Below, one piece after another: positions 48,365 through 58,937 of a DNA stretch of 64,000 nucleotides. Positions within the stretch are counted from its first letter, which is position 1. Every line of letters begins with the position of its first letter. Under the pieces are notes generated by a model. That model did not search any database and was not told the origin of the DNA. It saw only the letters and a list, made by a program, of their open reading frames with translations. The position numbers and the translations under genes are program-made. Source of the stretch: Eumeta japonica (taxonomy: Eukaryota; Arthropoda; Insecta; Lepidoptera; Psychidae); assembly GCA_005406025.1 (NCBI GenBank), contig BGZK01000223.1, positions 496,001 to 560,000 on the forward strand, given 5' to 3'.

Positions 48365-49109
48365 AGGGTTCCATAGTTATGAAGGAACCCTTATAGTTTC
48401 ACCAAAATCATCAATCCGTCCATCTGCTGTCTGTCCATAGCTTACCACAGAGAGAGTCTTAGTAGAAAGCTGTAATTTGATATTGGTATACATATTAATC
48501 ACACCAAGAAAGTTGTAGAATAAAATTATGAAATAAAAAATTTGGCTACCTCCCTTATATGTAGAGGGATATTAATTTGTATACCATGGAGTGGGGTATC
48601 ATGGATAATTAATCCAAAAACATTGTGGATCCTGAAAACAATTTTTTTGATTTAGGGATCCGTTAGTAAATAAAGTTTAGATGCTAATTTTTGTTAAAGT
48701 TAAATGGCCCCTCTATCAAGTAAATGGTTATTCTTGGATATCTGAAAAATTTAAATCTGTGGCATGTATAGCTCAAAAGGAAAATTATTACAGCTGAGTA
48801 GGATTTACAAATTAATAAGTAAATAGTTAACTAACTTATAAGATATACTTGAAGAAGTAAAAAGTAAAATTTCGTACAAATTCCATTAAAAATTATTTAG
48901 ATTTCATTGCATTGTGTAAAATAAGTAGTAAATATAAGTTTATGACCCATGTAAAATTAATGGAAATATAAATTATAGCCCGTTAAACCTGAACTCAATA
49001 AGTTCGTAGAATCAAACAAATAGCCCCCTTCTAAGTACATCTATTGTAACGGGTAACTATGGAATCCTACAATGCGCGTGGGCCGGTACGCATTCGGCCG
49101 ATTTTTTTT
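48365..49109 (+). repeat. 'agggttccg' interspersed repeat, copy C (intron 5)
   Basis: It starts AGGGTTCCATAGTTATGAAG with CCGTCCATC nearby, and ends GCGCGTGGGCCGGTACGCAT then CGGCCGATTTTTTTT, the usual ending of the family. Its middle is diverged from copies A and B, so it is a different subfamily. It sits in the same intron and orientation as copy B, 400 bp downstream of it. Confidence 0.6.
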
Positions 49110-49182
49110 GAATTGCCAAATACCAATCACATGAGTCTGATTTGCATTAATTTTTTCCAAGTTTCAATTTAATGTAGCTACC

Positions 49183-49185
<3 letters not shown>

Positions 49186-49213
<28 letters not shown>
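49186..49213. repeat. (TA)n microsatellite
   Basis: About 14 uninterrupted TA units in intron 5, 100 bp before the last exon of the HhH gene. Likely polymorphic in length. Confidence 0.9.
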
Positions 49214-49216
<3 letters not shown>

Positions 49217-49314
49217 CTACTTGAATAACATCACTGTAAATGTATGTTATTGTATATGTTTTATAAATTGAATCATATGTAAAATAAAACAATTCGTAAT
49301 ATTGTGTTGTACAG

Positions 49315-49423
49315 ACAACTAGAAGAGGCGAGTTCGGCAGAAGAAAGCTCGCTGGGAGAGGCGCCTGCGCCTGCGACGGCCGCGCCACCAGTGGCCAAGA
49401 AACTGAGGGAGGCCACGCACTGA
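49315..49423 (+). CDS. Helix-hairpin-helix protein, exon 6 of 6
   Basis: The last coding exon. It completes the split Arg codon and reads QLEEASSAEESSLGEAPAPA, then TAAPPVAKKLREATH and TGA at 49421-49423. The tail is acidic then Ala/Pro-rich, and closes with a basic KKLR that might serve as a nuclear signal together with RAKR from exon 5. The acceptor is TTGTACAG. Confidence 0.85.
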
Positions 49424-50396
49424 CATCGCACCCCCACCCACCGCGCACGCCCCCGCGCTTATAAATAGCTTTCTAGACTAAAATAGTGTACCTAGGTAAT
49501 TTATTTTTCAATTCCGTTTAATTTTAAAGTTAGAGAGCTAAGTTTTAAGAGTACCGTCGGTTTTGTAAGTTTTATAGGGTATTAATTAACGTACATGGAC
49601 TTTTGCCGGGCGCACTCGACAGTAGGAAGGCGGCGCGGCACGATGGCAGTCGCGCATACATCAAGGGTTAGGTGTGCCGCGCCGCCGCACGCGACATCGA
49701 CATTCCAGTGAGGTTAGAGGGTCGGGGGCGCCGGCCCGGACCAGATGCCTTGACGAGGCCGCCAGGCCCACACACTCACACCATTGCCTTATGACGACAG
49801 TCTGCCCGCAGAGTTTATACGCAACAGAGATACAAAGTCGTGTTACCCGGGCGCCGGGCACGCGGGCCCACAATGTAGTTTTTATTGAACAAATATAAGA
49901 TATTAATTTTATAATGTTGCAGTTTTATTGTATACCCTTTATGTCCCAAATGAAAAAGTAAGAAAAAAACAGTACATTCTCAGAAAACGAAGTTTATTCA
50001 TTCTTTATGGAGGAATAATTATGGCCCTGGGAGATACCGTTAAAACTTAAGGCCACTTTATATATACTATCATAATCATATAAAAAATACATACTGACAT
50101 CAATCTTACATAGTTAATTGCAATTAAATGTATATATACATATATATATAGTTTTTTATTGTGATGAAATTGTTTTTCTATCAACTTATATTTACATAGA
50201 CTTTTATTGTACATTAATCATACATTACTCATATGACCTGTGAAATTGAACTATTATTGAGAAGATACTAAATAATACTTAAAAAAAAATAAGTCTGAAA
50301 CATTTTAAAAATGAAATCAAATAAGGGAAAACCCATTTCCAAATAAGTCTTAAACCTTAACCTCGATGGGTAAGCTGTTAAAAATTGCAATTATTT
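49424..50396. other. Converging 3' untranslated region
   Basis: Between the stop of the HhH gene and the stop of asunder lie the two 3' ends. A GC-rich block (49600-49870) contains the hairpin listed separately. Open frames in both directions there (49661-49898) are compositional. TTTATT strings at 49924-49929 and 49993-49998, read on the minus strand, are AATAAA signals that could end the asunder transcript. No canonical AATAAA on the plus strand was pinned down for the HhH gene. A short TA-rich microsatellite lies at about 50130-50150. Confidence 0.5.
49629..49686. other. GC-rich stem-loop in the 3' UTR
   Basis: GGCGGCGCGGCAC at 49629-49641 is perfectly complementary to 49674-49686, giving a 13-bp GC stem around a 32-nt loop, about 205 bp after the stop of the HhH gene. 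If transcribed it would be a very stable hairpin. Function is unknown. Confidence 0.7.
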
Positions 50397-52313
50397 TCAA
50401 TGAGATGCATCAACGTCTTGTTGCAAGTGTTGATAGAGCGTGGCAGGCCTACTTCCCGCGGCCATCCGCCCAGCGAAGTCGGGCCTGCGAGGCGGCCTCG
50501 GCGCTCCTAACAATGCATCTAAAACATTTCTGGGCGCCCAAACTTCACTGTTAGCCGTACTGGTGGTTGCAGTTGTACTGGCCACGCCGCCAGGGGACAG
50601 AGGGCTGTCTGTGGTTGCTCGGATAACAGATGCTCTGTTCGATTCGCCTTCCGGAGCGTGATTGTGAGCACGGCAGTCGAGCAACGTATGCAACAGTGTG
50701 CGGTGCGTTGCGGAAGCGGCGTGCGCGCGCACCAACGCCTCCACCTCGCCCCACACCTGCCGCCACTGCTCCTCGCGCCGCATGCCGCTCCACTTACCCC
50801 TTAATGCAGCAGGTAAATGCGAGGAGGGTACTTCCAGTCGAAATTCCATGTTAAGAAGCATGTGCAGCACGCTTCGGCAGACCTCTAATTCCTCATCGGT
50901 CAGTGATTCTTGAACCACGAGCCGAGTCAATGGCTCTACAAACGATCCCAAATTGAAAATAAGCGTTGAGGATATGGTGAGTGGCCAATAGGTCGTATGT
51001 CTCTGCAGGCGAGAGCGCGCGCGCGCATTGGCACCGGAACCGCGGAGTGGATAGAGGCGATTTTGCTGTATCAATGCGCCAAACTCTTTTATTCTGTAAT
51101 CGGTGACGCGTCCACCGGCGCCGTCCGAGAGCGCGGGCGGGTCATCGTGCGGAGCGCGCCCGCCCAGAGCGCTAATCCACAGCTCGCCCGCATGCGCCGA
51201 CAGCGTGTGCGACGCAGACCGGCCGCCGCCCTTCCGGGGTACCTCAAGAGTCACAGAACGTCCATTGAGCAAGAAATTCACTAGGCAGGCGGAGGGCCGA
51301 GAAGCCACGTCGGCGGGGGTGACGCGCCACACCGCCCCTCCGCACGATACGGCCGACGCTTCAGAACCACGCGGAGTCCACCAGCGAAGCACCACAGACT
51401 CCATAGCTTCTGTGGGTGATTGGGTAGCGCGCAAACCGGCGTGCGCTTCTGCCGAATGGATGATTTCTACATCATAGTTTGCACTAGAACTTGCATTTTG
51501 TTCTTCCTTCATTGGTATCCCAGTAACTGTGGTTGTTGACAATTTATAATGTGGCAACACTAGTCTTCCGAGAAGAGTTGCCAATTGACTGGCACGCGAC
51601 ACTATCACCTCCACGCCCATGAGGCCGCCGCCCATCTCCGTTAACGGTTGGTTATGTACCAGTGTTTCAGCTTTTTCAGGTATCACATTTATTACTACCA
51701 AATGACAGTAATGAATTGTAAGCACTGGTGAACTAGATGATGCTTCAGTACTTGTAGTTGGTGGAGTGGAAGATGTTCTTTTATTTTGCTGCACTATTGC
51801 ATTTAAAGCAATTTCTGCCAAACTTCTTAGGGACACATCATCTCTTGCACTGGTGATACATATTATTCGGCCTCGATTTTGGAAATGACGATCAGTCGAT
51901 GGACGAGCAGCTTGAGCAGGAGAAGGCTCACCAAGAGCTTCAATCGCTGCACACAGTCCAACTACATCACCTCCTGCTCCACGACGAACCCCACCAATCA
52001 AACATAATCCATTCAAAATATGATTCAAGTTTTGTTGGTTTGCAATCCATGAATTAAGTATATGTGCCGCTGAATCACTAACAACAAATCGGACTAGTTT
52101 ACCGTCGGGAAACAAGTCCCATACTATACGACAATATTCAACAGCAGCTTCAACACTACATGTCCAAAGTGATTTACATATAGGCGGCAAAGGAACGTAA
52201 CCCGGTCCTCGAGGGCCTTTCGTTACATCGAAATCTATAGGATTTTCCGAAGATATTCCAAAATAAGGGGTATGATCTAACACAAATATTGTTTTATGAT
52301 TGGTAGGATACAT
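50397..52313 (-). CDS. asun: Asunder / Integrator complex subunit 13
   Basis: A single-exon 638-residue protein, counting from the ATG at 52313-52311. An in-frame TTG nine bases upstream is not a likely start. It reads MYPTNHKTIFVLDHTPYFGI, then KSLWTCSVEAAVEYCRIVWD (about 47-66), which belong to the von Willebrand A-like N-terminal domain. A GRIICITSARDDVSLRSL block follows at about 148. The family signature PMKEEQNASSSANYDVEI sits at about 267-284, LVNFLLNGRSVTLEVPRK at about 344, and a C-terminal tail with PATLYQHLQQD closes the protein. Known role: INTS13 pairs with INTS14 in the Integrator complex, which cleaves nascent small nuclear and other RNAs, and Drosophila asunder is needed for dynein recruitment to the nucleus in spermatocytes. 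The length is close to that of other insect and human proteins (about 700). No frameshift is seen. The lack of introns is unusual next to intron-rich neighbours. Poly-A signals lie near 49998 and 49929. Confidence 0.95.
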   Translation of the reverse strand: MYPTNHKTIFVLDHTPYFGISSENPIDFDVTKGPRGPGYVPLPPICKSLWTCSVEAAVEYCRIVWDLFPDGKLVRFVVSDSAAHILNSWIANQQNLNHILNGLCLIGGVRRGAGGDVVGLCAAIEALGEPSPAQAARPSTDRHFQNRGRIICITSARDDVSLRSLAEIALNAIVQQNKRTSSTPPTTSTEASSSSPVLTIHYCHLVVINVIPEKAETLVHNQPLTEMGGGLMGVEVIVSRASQLATLLGRLVLPHYKLSTTTVTGIPMKEEQNASSSANYDVEIIHSAEAHAGLRATQSPTEAMESVVLRWWTPRGSEASAVSCGGAVWRVTPADVASRPSACLVNFLLNGRSVTLEVPRKGGGRSASHTLSAHAGELWISALGGRAPHDDPPALSDGAGGRVTDYRIKEFGALIQQNRLYPLRGSGANARARSRLQRHTTYWPLTISSTLIFNLGSFVEPLTRLVVQESLTDEELEVCRSVLHMLLNMEFRLEVPSSHLPAALRGKWSGMRREEQWRQVWGEVEALVRAHAASATHRTLLHTLLDCRAHNHAPEGESNRASVIRATTDSPLSPGGVASTTATTSTANSEVWAPRNVLDALLGAPRPPRRPDFAGRMAAGSRPATLYQHLQQDVDASH

Positions 52314-53971
52314 TTTATTCAATAATGTTGAAACGAAACAATTTTTTTCTCAAATATCACATAATTATGTATAAAGAATAATAAATATCTACTTTTAAAT
52401 TAAAAAAATGGAATTGTTTATTAATGCATAGAGGTTAGTTTGATATTGTCATATTTTGGCATTCATAGTGTCAAAATAAATCGAATAAATCCTATGTTAG
52501 ATTATGGACATAGACTTTGAAGATTATCTTTTTTCTTAACTATATTTTAAATCTATGTCATTTAGATTAATATTATTAATTATGTAATTAATATACCTCA
52601 ATTACGATAAATAATTTGAAAGAAAACTAAGGCGATTCATTGTCTTGATTTTGAACCTTTTTTAATTCGTCCTGAATTTTTAAATGTATTATATGTAAGA
52701 TAACACTATAAGTATCGTAATTTAAGTGAATTCACAAGAAATCTTCTTGCATTACTTATCTAGTTCAGTAGAAGAAATTAAACTCGAATCATTTTATGGT
52801 TCCGAAATAAGATTTATGAACTTCGTGGTTCTCATACACTAAATATGTACTAACAAAAAAAAATACACTAAAGCCCTATTTATAAGTTTTATTCCGATTA
52901 TTATTTAAAGTACTTATTCCGACCCCATTAAAGCATGATTATCTTTAATCGTACTAATATTTCTCCGCGTCTTCGCTTATATTGATACACGATGAATCTT
53001 GTTTGTAGTTAAAATTATTTTACAGAGTAACAAATTATATATTTTTTTTGTATTTTTTAATATCGTACTTGCATAATCTTATACACGATCTCAATAGATC
53101 TATTTCATTATATTCACTTATTTATACAATATTTAGCACTGTCTTTTCATAAAATTTTTATTTTAATTTTAGTGCAAATGAAATATTTATTAAGAACTTC
53201 TTTACATATTATTTTTAATAAATAATTTTTATAGATTAAAAGTTACGTAACATTTAAACAACAACATATAGAATAATATGAAAGTCTACAGTGCTCATGA
53301 AATAAAAAAAAAATGTGTTTTATCAAACTAATTATTTTTTGCTTTTTTGTAATTCAAATTTATCAGGTATAAAAAAAAAAACACATTTTATTTATCTTAA
53401 AAGTTAGGTTATAAAAACAATGCGTTTATTTATTCAGATTGGACCATTATTGCATATAACAAATATAATTCATCTAAAGACAATCAACTTTGGCGGGTAC
53501 AAATCGTATAACATTCAACAGAAACTTTATTTATGTGGTGCATAAGAAATCTTTTTTTTATCACATTTCCTATCAGTTCATTTTGCCAATGCGACAATGA
53601 TTTTCATGCAGTCTTACTTTTTCCACAAAAAAAAGTGTACATAATAAACATTAGTGCAAAAAATCGCTGTAATCCATTGCGTAAAATAAACAAAAAAATA
53701 CATGATTTTGCATTTATAATACTGTGTACTCATAAATTTATAAATCTATGATATGATTTTCATTATATAAATCAGATAGTAATTTTATCGTTCATTGATA
53801 TTGATTTGCTCCGTTTGTTTTAGTTATCACTAAATTATCTCGCATTGAAATTATTGGTAAAGATAATTTAACATTCAGCAAAGAGAGTGGGTTACTTTCC
53901 GTTGAGAAAATATTTTACAATATCAAATCTGTAACTGACAACGTTTATAGGTACGGAAGACATTTGTAGGC
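52314..53971. other. Spacer upstream of asunder
   Basis: AT-rich, 1.6 kb, without a recognisable gene. The asunder promoter should lie at its left end (52314-52600), but no clear core motif was seen. An imperfect complement (AAAATGTGTTTT near 53313 against AAAACACATTTT near 53383) is a weak inverted repeat. The 72-codon frame at 53533-53751 has no domain. Confidence 0.4.
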
Positions 53972-54021
53972 GTTGAGAACAAGAGGGAATCAGAACCGAG
54001 AATAGAGTCGGAATTAGTGAG
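53972..54021 (+). repeat. Purine-rich interspersed repeat, copy 6
   Basis: GAACAAGAGGGAATCAGAAC and GAGAATAGAGTCGGAATTAG-like words repeat the style of the other purine tracts. The tract ends about 70 bp before the left border of the Jockey element and seems unrelated to it. Confidence 0.45.
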
Positions 54022-54089
54022 CTCGTGTGAGACCCAAGTATATCTAGCTTTTTTCAAATGAGTCTAAACTATTTTGTGGTCTATCGTCA

Positions 54090-54102
54090 GTTCTTCAGCT
54101 TT
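54090..54102. repeat. Target-site duplication, left (3' side of Jockey element)
   Basis: GTTCTTCAGCTTT here is identical to 59729-59741. It abuts a T-run on the plus strand, which is the poly-A tail of the minus-strand element, so the last few T are shared and the exact edge is uncertain. Confidence 0.8.
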
Positions 54103-54514
54103 TTTTTTGTTTCCCTCTTGCGGCGAGGAGGAGGTAAAAAATGCCTATCCTGCACACCCTCGCGCCCGTATGCGTGGGTAGTGTGGGACTGAAACCCACT
54201 AAAAAATTCTTCCTCCTGAAAGTGAAGTAATTGGGTCGGCTATGCTATTTAGTCGGTCGAGACGAGTCGGATGACAAGTCAGACGACTTTGATAGCTTCA
54301 CCGAGTGCGGCCGGACGGCACATGCGAGTGCCGACGGCGCGTGACATGCGCTATGGACGACGCCTGGAGGGAGTCGTCTCAGCATAGGATGTCGCAGGAA
54401 ACCGTCACGGGTCGGTTCCCTTCTCTCCTGCCCGGCCGGAGGCAGTTAGCGGCGGCCGGGTGGAGTAAGGGAGCTTAGGTCGATGACCTAACTAACGGAT
54501 AGACCTACTCTAAG

Positions 54515-57270
54515 TCAGTCATGCGTGTCGTTGACGTTATTAACGCTTTCAACTGCCGCTGTAAGAGCGTCAGGTGGATCGGTAAGTACGTTCCGTGGCC
54601 TACGGATAAGGTGGGTGGGAGGCGGCGGTTGATAGTCAACCGCCGCGCGAAGGAGCGCATTGGGATGTGATCCCGCGATGTCGAAGAATCGCTTCGATGC
54701 GTCCTTCATATATTTGGAAATGGTTAGGAGTTCTAAGTCCCTATGGAGAATTGAATTACGAACACACCAATGTGCATTTGTTGCGGCTCTACGGAATTTA
54801 TTCTGTATTACCTGTAGTCTATGTAGTGCTTTCGGAGCGGCGTGAGCGAAAACGAGAGACGCGTATGTCATTGTATATGGTACGTTTATTACGTCTAGAT
54901 AGTTTACTTTTTCTACCGAGCATGGCCCCGAGCCTTGCTTTGTAGAAAAGTGCAGTATTTCTAACACGCTCGATATGATCTCGGAAGTGTAGATTTTTAT
55001 CGAGCGTGACTCCTGGTATTTGTAGTTCCGTTGCCACGGAATGTTCGCATCCAACATTTTAAGATTGGAGTGTTTTTGTCGACAATGAGTCGATTCTAAT
55101 CTTACCATACTTGAATTGTATGGCTGCTGATTTGTCGGGTTTACTTCTATCCTCCACTTCCGGAACCATTGACCTAGCTCGTCAATGGCCCTCTGGAGGA
55201 GGAGGGTGAATCGGGTGCTTCTATTCCTACTTCCGTAAAGAGCGCGGTATCGTCCGCGAATAACGCGAGTTGGACGCCAGACGACGACGGTCGCGGTATA
55301 TCGTTTGTGTACGCGGAGTACAGCAGAGGAGAGGGTGGAGCCTTGAGGAACTCCTGCTCTGATAAGACGTCTTGTCGAGTGAGTGCGCTCATGCCTAAAT
55401 GTGAAATGTCTGTTTGCTAAATAATTTTGAATAGTGATTATGAGGCGATCTGGTACTTGGAGGAAATATAACTTATAAATCAGACCTGCGTGCCATACCC
55501 TATCGAAGGCCTTGGCTACATCAAAGAAAACAGCTACGGTGCTACGTTCGATTTCAAAGCCCTCCGAGACATACTCTACTAAGCGGAGGACTTGCTGTGG
55601 ACAAGAACGGGCTGGACGAAAGCCGAACTGTTCATCTATGATAAGGCCTTTCCCTAGGAGGTGATCGCTAAGGCGAGTTTTGAGAATTTTCTCGAAAAGT
55701 TTGCCCAGACCGCTCAGGAGGCTGATCGGTCTGTAGTTGGCAGGGAGGTCGCTTGTGCATGATAACCTCCGCCTTCCAGGCGGGAGGAAAATAGCAATTT
55801 TTAGGCACGCGTTAAAAATCGCGACCAGTAAGCAACAACGGTATAGAAAAGCATTTGATTGCTTTATTACTAATACCATCGAGGCCTGGTGCCTTTCTGG
55901 TGTTAAGTGATTTCACTAGCGTTTGGACTTCGCTGAGTGAGACGGGAGCCAGATCGTCTTTAGGTTCGAGGGAGGTTTTGGAGAACCTCTTCCTCGATGC
56001 GACTGATATGAGCGATGTCGTGCGGAGGAAGCGTGAGAGCATTGAGTCTCTATAGAGTCTGCAAGGCACTCTGCTATCTCCGCGTCGTTTATGGCCACTG
56101 AATTATCAGGTTTTGAGTGGGGTATAGGGTATATCCCTCGGTTTTGAGCGCTTTGGGAACTGCCCAAAACGCTTTGTGGGATGGTTTAATTTCCTCCATG
56201 AGGTCGCTCCAACTCTCATTTCGGAATTCCCGAACGCGAGCTTTCACTTCGCGTTGGAGAGCTCGCGCTCTGGATCTGTACTCGGGAGTGGGATATGCGC
56301 TCGCGCGGCGCAAAGCTGCGTTTTTGCTCTTATCAATTCGAGAATATCGGGCGGAAACTTCCGGCGATCCGGAGGATGCCGGAACCTCCGCTCGCTCTCC
56401 TCGACCACTGTCCTGACGTGGTTGGTAAGAGCACCTATGGCAAAGTCAATCTCGTCTGTAGACGCGATGTCATTGGAATGCTGTTGAGGTTTGGAGTGTC
56501 GATTTCCTCAAGCGCGGTCGACACTCTTTCCAATTAGTAATTTTACGGATGGGAATAGGCCTCCCGCCGTCGGGAGGTCCCATTTTAATATAACCGGCCG
56601 GTGGTCAGACGTGAGACCGTGTATTGTCTCAATACTATTAAAATTAAGAGCAATTCCTTTAGTGAGTGCGATATCTATCGTCGAGGGTCTATGTGTGACG
56701 ACATGGGGAAAACATCTCGACTTTGAGGGCGCGTTGATTCCGAAGTCTAGTCTGTCCTCGAGTTCGTCGAGTTTAATTCCGTTATAATTGTTAGATGGGC
56801 AGCCCCATCTTATGTTTTTACAATTGAAATCACACGGCATCCCCAAGGCAAAAAGGGCTCTTAGGTCACGCCGGAGCACCCGTTTTGGAGACGGGAGATG
56901 GACCGAGGCTATGACGAGTGTACTATGGCCCGTCATAGCGAGTCTACAATCCATGGCTTCCATATTTATAAGTGGAGGAATATTAATAGGGCCGCAATGT
57001 AGGGAGCGCCTGTAGTACAGAGCGGTCCCCTTACTACTGTATGTTCAGTCCGTTCGTAGTTGGACACAGCCTGCGATGCTGCAGGCTTTAGGCCTATTCA
57101 GTTTAAGATATGTTTCTTGAGAGCGATATCGATGCTGTTCTCCGACATACATTTTTTAACTCTAAAACGTTCGAAGTTAGACCGCAAGCGTTGAATGATA
57201 ATAATCTAATATTTTTTGGTTTGAGGCGCCCAACTGAGGGAGGAAAGCTGCTACACCCGGGTGCAGACAT
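54515..57270 (-). pseudogene. Jockey ORF2: endonuclease and reverse transcriptase, frameshifted
   Basis: ORF2 starts at ATG 57270-57268, directly after the ORF1 stop, reading MSAPGCSSFPP and an IRLLSFNACGL block typical of the endonuclease start. Another frame (56963-56508) continues the endonuclease: CDFNCKNIRWGCPSNN, then STIDIALTKG and GLTSDHRPVILKWDLP. The reverse transcriptase reads SDLPANYRPISLLSGLGKLF, FDVAKAFDRVWHAGL with its catalytic Asp, and GVPQGSTLSS (55879 frame). It then shifts to YTNDIPRPS and LALFADDTALF in the 55392-55174 frame, so the FADD motif is kept. The C-terminal part returns in the 55879 frame and ends at 54515. At least four shifts break the product. Confidence 0.85.
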
Positions 57271-58937
57271 TTATATGGACTCTAATTTAACCATCAGGTG
57301 ATTGTATTTGACGAGAACGATGAGTTTCTCTTCGACGTTATTGCACGCTCGGAAATCTCGGGCGAATTCCGAAATCTCCGAGCTCTTAACGGCGCGAAGG
57401 ATGGACCGTTTGGATGCCGTCTCCAAACGATGAGGTGCCCGCGGTCGCGAAAGCGGGGGGCGACAAGGGTGGCTCGCGGCGGACAGCCTCTCCGGACGGT
57501 CCCGGAGCGGCCCTCGGTGGCAGCGTAGGCTTTGGTTTACCCCACGGGTTGGAGGCGGGGCGAGAGGCGGCAGCCGGAGGGTTGGTTTGTTTCCCGCAAG
57601 ATCGGGGAAGTTATTTAGATCCCGAGGCAGAGCTACGGGCCTACTTTTAGGCCTATTGGGATTAGGCCTATTATGAGAAATAAATTTAGGGGCTTTCGAA
57701 CATCCCCTATAGTTGGCCGTATGCTGCCGGAGACAATTCACGCAGGAGGGTTTCTTTCCTGACTCACGAGTACGCGGGCACTCTCTGGTCCAATGTGGGA
57801 CCAAACATTTCACGCAGCGCGGGTCCGCATGACAGTTGGCGGCCGCGTGGCCGTACAACTGGCAGCGGTGGCACTGTCCTGGACCTCCTTTCTTGTGCGG
57901 AGCCCCTACTCGGATACCCGAGAGGCCACACACCCTGTTCAGATTGTTGAAAATATTCTTGGCTTCCTCGGTCCTGAGAAGGACGGCAAGAACTAGCTAT
58001 AATGGTGAGTCGTCTTTGCGGCAGAGTCTGTGCACCGAGTGCACAGGGAAGCTCTGGCCGCAGAGGTCGGCTTGGATTTCGTCTACCGGGAAGTCGGTAG
58101 GAATGCCGCGGATAACGGCCTTTAGTTTACGCTCCTCCTCGAGGGCGTACGTGTGAAATTGGACTTTGAAGTCCACGAGATATTGGTTTTGAGACCGCGG
58201 AAAGTCTCAACGTCTGGGCAGTGAATTTTAATGCCGTCGTCGGTGGTGCGGACGGCTTTACTGTAGTTTATCCGCAGACGGGTGCAGTCTGCGGATATTT
58301 GGAAGAAGTTAGCGCCTTTGCGCAAGAAAATGGGTGGAGGTAGTTTAGGCCTAGGCTTGGCATTCGTCATAGGAGCGGTTTTGGCGGTCACCGCCTGCGT
58401 GGAAGCGGGATACTGGATTTTGGGTTGACTCAACTGGGGCGGTACTCGTAGTCTGAGTCTGTTGGACCGCGGCGGGGTAGGGCTTTGCATCATTTGCACG
58501 GGATGTGGGCGCCGATGATGGGTCTATGTCCATCTCCGGCTGGTTGCGAGCCACCTTCGCTTTTTTGAGCGCTTTTCTTAGCGCTCGTTTATTTTTACCC
58601 TCTACGAGGGTAAATGAGGTGTTACTGTTTTCGGACTCGCTGTCCGAACCGACGACTGTGCTGTCGGAGCACGTCGCTCCTTCGTCGGACGATGAGCTCG
58701 CCTGGCGTTTATTTTTATTTTTATTCGTCTTCATTGGTGATGTTGCGCGGCTCGAGGCGCGGCTCGAGACGGGGGTCACTCTCACAATTAGTTTATTTAC
58801 TACGTCCTGAGGCACTTCGTATCGTATTTCGGACAGTGCTTTGGTTAGGACCTGTTGTATGAATTCGAACGTGATGGGAGTTTTGGGGCCAGACCCTCCG
58901 ACCCCAGAGGAGCAGGGGGAATCTTGGTCCGTGGTGG
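57271..58937 (-). pseudogene. Jockey ORF1: gag-like protein with zinc knuckles, frameshifted
   Basis: The gag-like ORF is spread over several minus-strand frames. An acidic Ser/Lys-rich N-terminal part (58815-58351: NKNKRQASSSSDEG, then KKAKVARNQPEMDID) gives way to a segment with DGIKIHCPDVETFRGLK (58499-58122). Its continuation around 58120-57960 fits the PRE_C2HC region found in Jockey ORF1 proteins. The last frame (57933-57271) has CHRCQLYGHAAANC, CVKCLVPHWTREC and CVNCLRQHTANYRGC, three CCHC-type knuckles. It ends TAA at 57273-57271. No confident ATG was found for the N-terminus. Confidence 0.8.

Noticed and set aside
50440..51477. Plus-strand frames of 71-124 codons
   Set aside because: Antisense shadows of asunder.
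56117..58862. Several plus-strand frames of 75-106 codons
   Set aside because: They are antisense shadows of the minus-strand Jockey ORFs in GC-rich sequence.
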